DNA of 6,399 nt from Candidatus Woesearchaeota archaeon. Lineage in GTDB: Archaea > Nanobdellota > Nanobdellia > Woesearchaeales > UBA11576. The notes under the pieces were generated by a model that ran no database searches, had not been told where the DNA came from, and saw only the letters and a program-made list of their open reading frames with translations. Location of the stretch: NCBI GenBank assembly GCA_016219765.1, contig JACRKM010000118.1:1-6399 (forward strand), in the 5' to 3' direction. The position numbers were made by a program, and so were the translations under genes. How positions within the stretch are numbered: position 1 is the first letter of the stretch; every line of letters starts with the position of its first letter. Shown here piece by piece: positions 1 through 5,531 of the stretch.

Positions 1-6
1 CACCTC
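1..6 (-). promoter_or_regulatory. Shine-Dalgarno-like site of a gene beyond the left edge
   Basis: On the minus strand the last bases of the window read GGTGTGAGGTG. The final GAGGTG is complementary to the CACCTC core near the 3' end of archaeal 16S rRNA. It lies 17-22 nt after the adenosylhomocysteinase stop codon, so a further minus-strand gene probably starts just outside the window and may be co-transcribed with it. The start codon itself cannot be seen. Confidence 0.45.
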
Positions 7-22
7 ACACCGATCATTAACC

Positions 23-1279
23 TTAAGTCCCGCTTGTATAATCCTTCAGGTATCTCTGCTGTTCCCGCGTCAGCACATCTATTCCCACACCCAATGTATT
101 GAGTTTGATTGCCGCAACCTCTGCGTCTTGCTCGCGCGACACGTCATGCACTCCATTGTTTAGCCCGCCTTTATTCTGTACCAGGTACAAGACGGATAGA
201 AACTGGTTTGCAAAGCTCATATCCATCACTTCAGACGGGTGGCCTTCAGCAGCAGCAAGGTTTACTAAACGCCCTTCAGCAAGAAGATAGAGTTTTTTTC
301 CGCTGCAAAGAAGATATTCCATCATGTTCGGACGGACTTCCTTCTTTTCTTCTGCCAGATCTTTGAGATCGTGAAGCGAAATCTCCACATTGAAATGCCC
401 TGTATTAGAGAGAACTGTGCCATCTTTCATTTTTCTAAGGTGTCGGCGCTTGATTACGTCTCTGCAGCCAGTCGCGGTCACAAAAACATCTCCTATCGGA
501 GCAGCGCCATCCATCGGCATAACGCGATACCCATCCATTGTCGCCTTTAATGCCTGCATCGGGTCGACTTCCGTCACGATAACGTTCGCGCCCATCCCGC
601 GTGCGCGCATCGCAACTCCCTTGCCGCAGTGTCCGTAACCAGCTACGACAACCGTCTTCCCTGCTAGCAAAACATTGGTCGAACGAATTATACCATCGAG
701 CGTAGACTGCCCGGTTCCATAGACGTTGTCAAAATCCCACTTCGTCTCCGCATCATTAACTGCAACAACAGGATAGCGAAGCTTCCCTGCAGCAGCCATT
801 GCACGGAGGCGGTGAACTCCGGTTGTAGTCTCTTCGGTTCCGCCAAACACCTTCTTGAGGAGTGAACAGTAATTCTTGTGAATACGAATAATTAGGTCAG
901 CTCCGTCATCCATCGTGATGTCAGGAAAACTATCAAGAACTTCATCAATGCAGTCATAATATTCACGATTCGATAACCCTCTCCACGCGAACACAGGAAC
1001 CTCATAGTATTTCACGAGTGCAGCAGCGACATCGTCTTGCGTGCTGAGTGGATTACAGCCAGACCAGGCCACTTCAGCTCCGGCCGCCTTTAGCGTCCTT
1101 ATCAGAACCGCAGTCTCTTTGGTGACGTGTAGACAGCCGCCGATTGATATGCCCTTGAGCGGCTTTTCATCATCGTACTTCTTTCTTAAGTATCGGAGAA
1201 CCGGCATTCTGGATTCTGCAAGTTCAATATTCAGCCTGCCTTGCTCTGCCAGATGCATGTCTTTGACTTTGTACTTCAT
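23..1279 (-). CDS. ahcY: Adenosylhomocysteinase (SAH hydrolase)
   Basis: This NAD-dependent cytosolic enzyme reversibly splits S-adenosylhomocysteine into homocysteine and adenosine, which removes the product that inhibits SAM-dependent methyltransferases. The 418 residues carry the family signatures in order: CLHVTKETAVL at 49-59, SGCNPLSTQDD at 73-83, the catalytic-site DDGADL at 124-129, TTTGVHRL at 151-158, and NDAETKWDFDN at 175-185, which contains the Lys and Asp of the active site. The Rossmann GYGHCGKG is at 214-221, GHFNVEI at 294-300 and NLAAAEGHPSEVMDMSFANQ at 340-359. The protein ends LTREQQRYLKDYTSGT and lacks the extra tail of bacterial and eukaryal enzymes, as expected for the short archaeal form. 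ATG at 1279 is preceded by GAGGGA 6 nt upstream. The gene starts 37 bp after the stop of the upstream minus-strand gene, so it could be read from that transcript or from its own TATA-like box. Some archaeal relatives prefer S-inosylhomocysteine, which cannot be judged here. Confidence 0.97.
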   Translation of the reverse strand: MKYKVKDMHLAEQGRLNIELAESRMPVLRYLRKKYDDEKPLKGISIGGCLHVTKETAVLIRTLKAAGAEVAWSGCNPLSTQDDVAAALVKYYEVPVFAWRGLSNREYYDCIDEVLDSFPDITMDDGADLIIRIHKNYCSLLKKVFGGTEETTTGVHRLRAMAAAGKLRYPVVAVNDAETKWDFDNVYGTGQSTLDGIIRSTNVLLAGKTVVVAGYGHCGKGVAMRARGMGANVIVTEVDPMQALKATMDGYRVMPMDGAAPIGDVFVTATGCRDVIKRRHLRKMKDGTVLSNTGHFNVEISLHDLKDLAEEKKEVRPNMMEYLLCSGKKLYLLAEGRLVNLAAAEGHPSEVMDMSFANQFLSVLYLVQNKGGLNNGVHDVSREQDAEVAAIKLNTLGVGIDVLTREQQRYLKDYTSGT

Positions 1280-1294
1280 ACTGTCCCTCGTTTG

Positions 1295-1304
1295 CGTATA
1301 TACT
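1295..1304 (-). promoter_or_regulatory. Possible TATA box for ahcY
   Basis: The minus strand reads AGTATATACG in the 37-bp gap ahead of ahcY. Its centre is only about 20 nt from the ATG, so transcription from it would start at or just inside the start codon and would not include the GAGGGA ribosome-binding sequence. Either the site is not used or transcripts are nearly leaderless. This is a weak call. Confidence 0.25.
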
Positions 1305-1316
1305 TGCCACTTCTTC

Positions 1317-2135
1317 TTAACGATCCATTAAAATAACTTTTGGAGACTCGCGCCTCTCGTATTCGATAATCATTCCATGTTTCCCGAATATGGCAAGTGT
1401 GCAGTCCATGCTCTTGCATGATTCACTCTCCTGATGTGCCTCCTCGTAAGCTATCTTAATGAACTTTGCACCCTCAGCTTCGTAACGTTTTGCAAAGTCT
1501 TGCGATACATCGTATACAAACTTGCCCCATGGCGTGACCACAACAGCAGGGAGGAGGAAAAAACCTTTGAGGCGCGTCTCTTCCTTGATCGCATTCTTGA
1601 TTGTAGCATGCGCAAGTATATCAGCAGAGGATGGCACTGATGCATCCTCCTGATCATGTGGTGAGATGCCATAAGTGGTTGTTCCGTCGTTACGGCGATA
1701 CGCTGTGGGTTTTCTACTCCGAAGTATCTGTTCCATCAACGATCGGTATGGGTGTATATGATATTCTGTAACTTCTATCTGGTGCTTTGCTATCGTGCTT
1801 GTCGCAAACACAGTGTTAAGCAAATTCTCAAGATACTGTACGTCCGTCTCAGTCGATGTAGCGGTCTGCTGATATCCCACATCGAACCAGACACCTTCCT
1901 TGGTGTGCCGATCCTCTACGTAAAACCATTCATCTTCCTTCGATGCTGTCTTTGCAAGCGATTCAAGATCTTTTTCTCCGGCTTCGCGATCCTTGAAAGT
2001 GTAAGGATGTTGGAAACTGTCAAGGACGATAAGCGATTTCGTCTCAGTCATCGAAGATAAATGCTGCTTTGGCTGGCATGATACAGAAGACATAAGTGTC
2101 GCAATCAGCATTACATTACGTTTTACGCTCATCAT
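1317..2135 (-). CDS. Putative exported protein with JAMM/JAB-like HxH...SxxD signature
   Basis: The 272-residue protein is not firmly recognised. Its N terminus has basic residues, a short hydrophobic stretch (about 8-19) and SVSC with Cys20, which resembles a loose lipoprotein signal, so export and lipid anchoring are possible. Two further cysteines, C240 and C245, lie near the end. The middle holds EVTEYHIHP (121-129), then VPSSADI (167-173), then a beta-rich LLPAVVVTPWGKFVYDV (194-210). The HxHP (H126, H128) and SxxD (S169, D172) pairs followed by such strands are the order seen in JAMM/JAB metalloproteases. However, the H-to-D distance is 44 residues, against roughly a dozen in classical members, and no upstream catalytic Glu can be assigned with confidence. 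The upstream sequence is GGTGAGATGATG. The GGTGA spacing favours the second ATG (2132), though the first (2135) is possible. A weak TATA-like GTTTAAG lies near 2225-2230. The gene ends 37 bp before ahcY on the same strand. No functional link is evident. Confidence 0.75.
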   Translation of the reverse strand: MMSVKRNVMLIATLMSSVSCQPKQHLSSMTETKSLIVLDSFQHPYTFKDREAGEKDLESLAKTASKEDEWFYVEDRHTKEGVWFDVGYQQTATSTETDVQYLENLLNTVFATSTIAKHQIEVTEYHIHPYRSLMEQILRSRKPTAYRRNDGTTTYGISPHDQEDASVPSSADILAHATIKNAIKEETRLKGFFLLPAVVVTPWGKFVYDVSQDFAKRYEAEGAKFIKIAYEEAHQESESCKSMDCTLAIFGKHGMIIEYERRESPKVILMDR

Positions 2136-2252
2136 CTCACCGTTTCACGCTGGATCCGTGCACAGCGCATTCAATTAGCTATGGCACCATCTTTTTGACG
2201 TGTGCCGTGCTGATTCTCTTGTGCTTAAACGCTTCTGTCGCGCCATCACGCA

Positions 2253-2285
2253 TTTTGCAATTCCTGGCGATTCTTTTTGCAATTC
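2253..2285. repeat. Short tandem pair TTTTGCAATTC
   Basis: The 11-bp sequence TTTTGCAATTC occurs at 2253-2263 and again at 2275-2285, 22 bp apart start to start (about two helical turns). It lies between the tRNA 3' end and the exported-protein gene. The spacing would suit a dimeric DNA-binding protein, but a chance match in AT-rich DNA is possible. Confidence 0.3.
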
Positions 2286-2295
2286 GATATTGGGC

Positions 2296-2315
2296 GTAAA
2301 CTAAACGAAATAAAG
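2296..2315 (-). terminator. T-rich tract after tRNA-Val
   Basis: Directly after the tRNA on the minus strand the sequence reads CTTTATTTCGTTTAGTTTA. Archaeal RNA polymerase terminates at U-rich stretches, so this is a plausible end of the tRNA transcript. There is no long uninterrupted T run and no hairpin. Confidence 0.35.
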
Positions 2316-2388
2316 TGGGCCCGCCCAGATTCGAACTGGGGACCTCTTCCGTGTGAAGGAAACGTCATAGCCGCTAGACCACGGGCCC
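2316..2388 (-). tRNA. tRNA-Val (anticodon CAC)
   Basis: The 73-nt minus-strand sequence folds into a full cloverleaf. The acceptor stem is GGGCCCG paired with CGGGCCC plus discriminator A. The D arm has the GTC/GAC stem, the anticodon stem TTTCC/GGAAG includes one G-U pair, the loop is TTCACAC, the variable loop is AGGTC, and the T arm is CCCAG-TTCGAAT-CTGGG. The anticodon CAC decodes GUG valine. The 3' CCA is not encoded and must be added by CCA-adding enzyme. No intron is present. The gene has its own TATA box and stands alone. Confidence 0.97.
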
Positions 2389-2424
2389 GAATGAATTCGG
2401 AATAGACTGGCTAAGAAATAAAGG

Positions 2425-2434
2425 GTATAAAAAA
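2425..2434 (-). promoter_or_regulatory. TATA box of tRNA-Val
   Basis: The minus strand reads TTTTTTATAC. Its centre is about 41 nt upstream of the mature tRNA 5' end. With the usual archaeal spacing of about 25 nt, transcription would start near 2403-2405, giving a 5' leader of roughly 15 nt for RNase P to remove. Confidence 0.6.
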
Positions 2435-2552
2435 CTATCTTTGCAACTGGCTCTATCATGAATGTGCCGCTGCCGCCCTGCGAGCGAACGCCACTGTTTG
2501 ATGTGTGAACGTCTTGCTTGTCGGTGTATTGAGCGTGTTGGGCTTTGTCATG

Positions 2553-2649
2553 ATCCTTCCTGCGACTCATGACATCCCGAAGGGGATCCCTGTCATTCGT
2601 CGACGCGAGGCAGGGTTCCCAAAGGGATGCCGAGCGTCGCAGTAAGGAT
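2553..2649. repeat. Palindromic element A (fold-back with two nested hairpins)
   Basis: A 97-bp imperfect inverted repeat is centred on CGTCGACG (2598-2605). The outer ends ATCCTTCCTGCGAC (2553-2566) and the reverse complement of 2636-2649 match at 13 of 14 positions. CATCCC, CCCTG and the central palindrome also match between arms. Each arm is its own hairpin. The left arm pairs ATGACA (2569-2574) with TGTCAT (2591-2596) around TCCC-GAAG-GGGA. The right arm pairs GGCA (2609-2612) with TGCC (2628-2631) around TCCC-AAA-GGGA. The element is closely related to element B. I found no flanking direct repeat, so its mode of dispersal is unknown. It is non-coding. Confidence 0.85.
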
Positions 2650-2650
2650 T

Positions 2651-2660
2651 ATTTATAAAA
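2651..2660 (+). promoter_or_regulatory. Orphan TATA-like box beside element A
   Basis: ATTTATAAAA is a good archaeal TATA match lying immediately outside element A. On the plus strand it would start transcription near 2680, where no convincing gene begins. A transcript could end at the hairpin at 2769-2792 and the following TTCTTTTTC (2805-2813), giving a small RNA of about 130 nt. On the minus strand it would start inside element A. No transcription evidence is available. Confidence 0.3.
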
Positions 2661-2754
2661 AGCGAAATCACATTACCTGCACAAGACAGGAAGTGGTGAG
2701 TGTCGCGGTGGCGGCGCCAATAAGCCCGATAAACAAAAGTTGCAACAGCACTTA

Positions 2755-2792
2755 CACAAAAACAAAGCGGAAAACGCCGCGGCCGGTTTTCC
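2755..2792 (-). terminator. Hairpin and U-tract terminator of the coiled-coil gene
   Basis: GGAAAAC (2769-2775) pairs with GTTTTCC (2786-2792), and the loop contains the palindrome GCCGCGGC. On the minus strand the hairpin comes 40 nt after the stop codon and is followed by GCTTTGTTTTTGTG, a U-rich tract. This resembles an intrinsic terminator. On the plus strand a T-rich tract at 2805-2813 also follows, so it may work in both directions. Confidence 0.6.
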
Positions 2793-2813
2793 AATCGCTA
2801 GAAATTCTTTTTC

Positions 2814-2833
2814 TGTATTTGTTTAGCGCCTAT
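2814..2833 (+). repeat. 20-bp direct repeat, copy 1
   Basis: TGTATTTGTTTAGCGCCTAT matches 4782-4801 at 18 of 20 positions in the same orientation. This copy touches the stop codon of the coiled-coil gene, and the other lies upstream of that gene's promoter, so the pair brackets the transcription unit. Confidence 0.5.
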
Positions 2834-4656
2834 CAGTTTTTCCCCGTAAGTGTCAGATAGATCCTCACTCCCATCCCAACAACAAAACATGCAACCGACG
2901 CAACTGAAAGCGCAGTGCCTGCCCGCGTCAAAACATTCAGATAGAAGAAGACAATGTCAAGGATCAATAATCCAAAAGCCGCAACAATGAGAAATGTTCC
3001 CAGGAATTGGAGCAAGCGCTTTCCCTGCTGATCAACCCGCGGCAGTGCGACTTTGGGCTTTGCAAGTCTTTTTGACGCTTTGAGGTCCGATGCCTGCGCA
3101 ACCGCTGCAGCCTTCTTTTTTGTTTTGGCATCGCTGATCAGTTTTTTAATCCTATTTACATCATCAACAAGCAAGTTATATTCATCGCGTTCCACATGCT
3201 TCTCTTTTGTCATCATCACATGATACGACAGACGCTTATCGATATCTGCAATATCGGGTCCACTTTTGCGACGATCATACAGCTTTTTGACTGCATCAGC
3301 AATCTCGTGGACTTCTTTATGAACATCGTCCACTTCTATCTCCAGCCGGTCTCCGGGGACATAGTTCTTAAGTTCCTGTTGCAGCTCTTTTCTGACAGCC
3401 GCGACATCAGAGACATTCTTCCCAATCATTTTTCGCAGGTCTTCAAGATTCTCCTTCCATTCGCCACGCGTCTGCTGCAGTTGCTTTTTTGTCACAAAAA
3501 CACTCAATCCCTTCCTGATCTCATGATGAATCAAGTTGAATTCATTCTGTACATTGTCAAACTCATCATTTACGTCATCAAGCACATTCTGGACCTGTTT
3601 TTGTGTCGCGAAATTCTTGAGCGACTTCTCCAGCGCGGCCACTTGCTTCTGTACCGCATCAACAACATCTACAAGCTCAGGGAACGATCCGAATTCCTTC
3701 TGCTTCTTGATAAGTTGAGAAATGTTTTGTTTGACACCATCAAATTCCGCATTAATGTCAGTAAGCAATTGCTCTGTCTGAGATGCAGTGACGTAGACGT
3801 CTAGACCTTTCTTGAACTCTTTCAACCGGCTTTGGACAACATTCGAATGCTCTGCCAGCGCAGCGTCTATCTTTTGCTCCTGCCGGGGTGTCAGAACATC
3901 TTTCTTTTGGACGAGTTCATGGAACTGGTCGCGCAAATCATCGATCGACGCACGATATTCACCAAGGTTTTCCAGCAATTGCTCTTTTGTTGCCGCTGTT
4001 TGTGCAAGCTCTTTTAGATCAAAACTTAGTTTGTCAAGCTTTCCGGTTACCGCGTTCATCTGGTCATGAGATGCCGCGGCCTTCGCGCGATCATCGTCAG
4101 CTTGCTCAAGCCGAAGCACTTGATCCTGCAGTTTATCCTGCAGTTTATTTATGAGATCGCCGAGCTCACTGAACTTAATTTTAAAAACATTAAACTTGTC
4201 GATCGTTACATAATCAGTTTGACTGTCCTTGAGAAGCTGCTTGAGCTCACTAATGCGCGCTGCATGTTGGTGCTGTACCTCCTTCGCTAACAGCATATCG
4301 TGTTTGATGGCACCAAATGCTTCTTTGATCTTGTTTCGTGATTGCTGGATCTGCGAGAAGCGCGGTGGGAACTGCGTACTTATGGAAGAAGACGCTGAAG
4401 CAGGCAAAGTTCGCTGCCATTGTCTCAAACCAGCTCTTTCCTCACCGTGGTGTGCAGGCAGCGAAGCAAATTGTTTGTTGAGAAAATCCGTTCCGTCCTG
4501 AGCAGATCCTTTTGGAGTTTTCTTTTCTTCAAGAACGCTGGCTTCTTTTTGTGCTCGAAGTTTTTGGGCTGCTTGTTCCTGGGTAATAGAAGTTCGCTCT
4601 GTCTGTCGCTCTGTCTGCCGAGTTTTTTTGCTTTTTTTCGATCCACTCTTTGCCAT
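2833..4656 (-). CDS. Coiled-coil repeat protein with C-terminal membrane hairpin
   Basis: The protein is not recognised. The frame is open to an ATG at 4737, but a strong TATA box at 4716-4723 lies inside that extension, so the ATG at 4656 (MAKSGSKKSKK) is chosen, giving 607 residues. The first 60 or so residues are Lys/Gln/Thr-rich and probably disordered. A long helical region follows with degenerate units that begin with a YVT-like strand and continue as a coiled coil. They start near residues 149 (YVTIDKF), 221 (AATKEQLL), 288 (YVTASQT), 349 (FATQKQV), 387 (FVTKKQL), 432 (YVPGDRL) and 487 (HVERDEY). After a basic linker come two hydrophobic helices at about 548-573 and 580-600, and the protein ends LTGKN. 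The likely topology is a tail membrane hairpin with a large cytoplasmic rod. A structural, tethering or scaffold role is inference. GGAG (4668-4671), 11 nt before the ATG, may be the ribosome-binding site. Confidence 0.85.
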   Translation of the reverse strand: MAKSGSKKSKKTRQTERQTERTSITQEQAAQKLRAQKEASVLEEKKTPKGSAQDGTDFLNKQFASLPAHHGEERAGLRQWQRTLPASASSSISTQFPPRFSQIQQSRNKIKEAFGAIKHDMLLAKEVQHQHAARISELKQLLKDSQTDYVTIDKFNVFKIKFSELGDLINKLQDKLQDQVLRLEQADDDRAKAAASHDQMNAVTGKLDKLSFDLKELAQTAATKEQLLENLGEYRASIDDLRDQFHELVQKKDVLTPRQEQKIDAALAEHSNVVQSRLKEFKKGLDVYVTASQTEQLLTDINAEFDGVKQNISQLIKKQKEFGSFPELVDVVDAVQKQVAALEKSLKNFATQKQVQNVLDDVNDEFDNVQNEFNLIHHEIRKGLSVFVTKKQLQQTRGEWKENLEDLRKMIGKNVSDVAAVRKELQQELKNYVPGDRLEIEVDDVHKEVHEIADAVKKLYDRRKSGPDIADIDKRLSYHVMMTKEKHVERDEYNLLVDDVNRIKKLISDAKTKKKAAAVAQASDLKASKRLAKPKVALPRVDQQGKRLLQFLGTFLIVAAFGLLILDIVFFYLNVLTRAGTALSVASVACFVVGMGVRIYLTLTGKN

Positions 4657-4715
4657 GTGACGCCCAACTCCGACAATGAATAGCCACCCGTAAACCACTG
4701 AAGAATGGTAAATTC

Positions 4716-4723
4716 TATATAAA
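4716..4723 (-). promoter_or_regulatory. TATA box of the coiled-coil gene
   Basis: The minus strand reads TTTATATA within AAAGCTTTATATAGAA, one of the best TATA matches in the window. The predicted start of transcription is near 4695, giving a leader of about 38 nt before ATG 4656. This position excludes the upstream ATG at 4737 as the translation start. Confidence 0.7.
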
Positions 4724-4781
4724 GCTTTCGTGAACAAGGCGCCGTCCTAAATCTCGCGTCTGCGATGCTCAAGCAGCGTTG

Positions 4782-4801
4782 TGTATTTGTTTAGCTCTTA
4801 T
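4782..4801 (+). repeat. 20-bp direct repeat, copy 2
   Basis: TGTATTTGTTTAGCTCTTAT differs from 2814-2833 at only two positions. It lies about 60 bp upstream of the TATA box of the coiled-coil gene. Confidence 0.5.
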
Positions 4802-4870
4802 GCTCACGGCACCGCCATGGCACTCGCCATCCAGGGTGATTTACTTGGTGTTATCTTACTTCTTGTGACA

Positions 4871-4969
4871 AATCATTCCTGCGCCGCCCGACATCCCGTG
4901 GGACCCCCTGTCGTGCGTCGACGAGCGACAGGGTGCCCTTCAGGGATGTCGCGAGTCCAAGGGTTGATT
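4871..4969. repeat. Palindromic element B (fold-back with two nested hairpins)
   Basis: A 99-bp imperfect inverted repeat is centred on CGTCGACG (4916-4923), with CCTGTCG/CGACAGG next to the centre and GACATCCC/GGGATGTC further out. Its ends are AATCA (4871-4875) and TGATT (4965-4969). The left hairpin pairs CGACA (4889-4893) with TGTCG (4909-4913). The right hairpin pairs GCGACA (4925-4930) with TGTCGC (4947-4952). Its left arm is plainly homologous to that of element A: both have TTCCTGCG, a 6-nt variable spacer, then GACATCCCG. The length and the position of the central palindrome also agree. It lies between two minus-strand genes. No flanking direct repeat was found. Confidence 0.85.
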
Positions 4970-5053
4970 GATGCTCGGTGGCTCGTCAAATAGCGAAGCA
5001 CAAAATTCGGAAAGGTGGCGGAAATTGTGCCGGTCGTGATTAAGCAGATAAAT

Positions 5054-5401
5054 TTAGAACTTCTTAGAAGACAAACGCAGAGTTTTGCTGTTCAGCGGCT
5101 TCCTCCAGAAATGCTTGCAGGAAAGACAGTAATAGATAAGGCGCTGCTTGTGAAGTCTGATCCTCAGATTCTTTCCTGGAACGAAATACTCATAACAATG
5201 ATTGCAGAACTGGCGCTTCAGCCTCGATGGCATGCGCAACTTAAACTTCATAGCAATCTTGCGTGCTGCGGCAACGTAGCGCGTTGCGAGAGTTTTATCC
5301 TGATCTGCAACGTTCGCGGCCAGTACAAATAGATTCTCTATATGCTGCATCGCGAGCTCGACTTCCAGTTTCTTCTTTTTTGAATAGCCTTTTTTGGTCA
5401 T
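5054..5401 (-). CDS. rnp4: Ribonuclease P protein component 4 (Rpp21/Rpr2 family)
   Basis: This is a protein subunit of archaeal RNase P, the ribonucleoprotein that removes 5' leaders from pre-tRNAs. In the family it binds the specificity part of the RNase P RNA, together with Rpp29. The 115 residues start with a basic stretch, then a helical part (10-55), then the zinc ribbon. C66-x2-C69 and C92-x2-C95 are the four zinc ligands, and they flank the typical VPGKNLRIRL (74-83). The length fits the family. The ATG at 5401 is the only suitable start. An upstream ATG (5420) is out of frame and ends after seven codons. The gene is divergent from the plus-strand gene at 5688, with element C between them. 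Confidence 0.93.
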   Translation of the reverse strand: MTKKGYSKKKKLEVELAMQHIENLFVLAANVADQDKTLATRYVAAARKIAMKFKLRMPSRLKRQFCNHCYEYFVPGKNLRIRLHKQRLIYYCLSCKHFWRKPLNSKTLRLSSKKF

Positions 5402-5423
5402 CTTTTCTTAATAGCCCTCATGA

Positions 5424-5433
5424 CAGATGATGA
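5424..5433 (+). repeat. Left target-site duplication of element C
   Basis: CAGATGATGA immediately precedes the left terminal inverted repeat of element C and is repeated perfectly at 5642-5651. It ends at the base before the inverted repeat begins. Confidence 0.7.
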
Positions 5434-5438
5434 GCTCT

Positions 5439-5446
5439 GTATAAAA
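5439..5446 (-). promoter_or_regulatory. TATA box of rnp4, inside the left end of element C
   Basis: The minus strand reads TTTTATAC. Its centre is about 42 nt from the rnp4 ATG, placing transcription start near 5418 and giving a leader of about 17 nt. The box lies within the terminal inverted repeat of element C (5434-5447). The matching position in the right terminal repeat reads TTTTCTAC, so it is a poorer TATA box. Confidence 0.55.
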
Positions 5447-5531
5447 TCTTAATTAGCCGGCACCGCGAGGCTCGACACCTCGCTCGCTCACCACCACGCC
5501 AAGCTCGTGATAGTGAATGTGCAGTCGACGA

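Larger units (their letters stand above)
2389..2832. other. 444-bp intergenic region between tRNA-Val and the coiled-coil gene
   Basis: This gene-free stretch contains the tRNA promoter, palindromic element A, a plus-strand TATA-like box at 2651-2660, a strong hairpin at 2769-2792, and one copy of a 20-bp direct repeat at its right end. The part at 2440-2552 holds nothing recognisable. The reading frames that cross the region have no homology I recognise and run through the tRNA or the palindrome. Confidence 0.7.
4725..5053. other. 329-bp intergenic region between rnp4 and the coiled-coil gene
   Basis: It contains copy 2 of the 20-bp direct repeat and palindromic element B. Near rnp4 there is an imperfect stem GCACAA (4998-5003)/TTGTGC (5025-5030), downstream of the rnp4 stop, which could help end that transcript. 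The reading frame at 4781-4993 on the plus strand runs through element B and has no sign of being a real gene. Nothing recognisable lies at 4802-4870. Confidence 0.6.

Noticed and set aside
2096..2299. 67-codon plus-strand frame with hydrophobic stretches
   Set aside because: It overlaps the 5' end of the exported-protein gene in antisense, lacks a ribosome-binding site and TATA box, and its hydrophobicity reflects T-rich DNA.
2301..2570. 89-codon minus-strand frame
   Set aside because: It reads straight through the complete tRNA-Val gene and begins inside palindromic element A.
2553..2649. Element A as part of a CRISPR array
   Set aside because: There is a single symmetric copy here with no regularly spaced repeats and spacers. 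Elements A and B are more than 2 kb apart.
2567..2794. 75-codon minus-strand frame ending ARHPFGNPASRRRMTGIPFGMS, similar to part of the plus-strand frame at 4781-4993
   Set aside because: The likeness comes from translating the related palindromes A and B. Symmetric repeats give similar peptides in several frames, and there are no other coding signs.
3196..3804. 202-codon plus-strand frame within the coiled-coil gene
   Set aside because: It is antisense to a long coiled-coil coding frame. Such Lys/Glu/Gln-rich genes produce Leu/Phe-rich open frames on the opposite strand.
5424..5433. ATGATGA as a box C of a C/D-box guide RNA
   Set aside because: No CTGA box D is found at a suitable distance, and the sequence is explained as the target duplication of element C.
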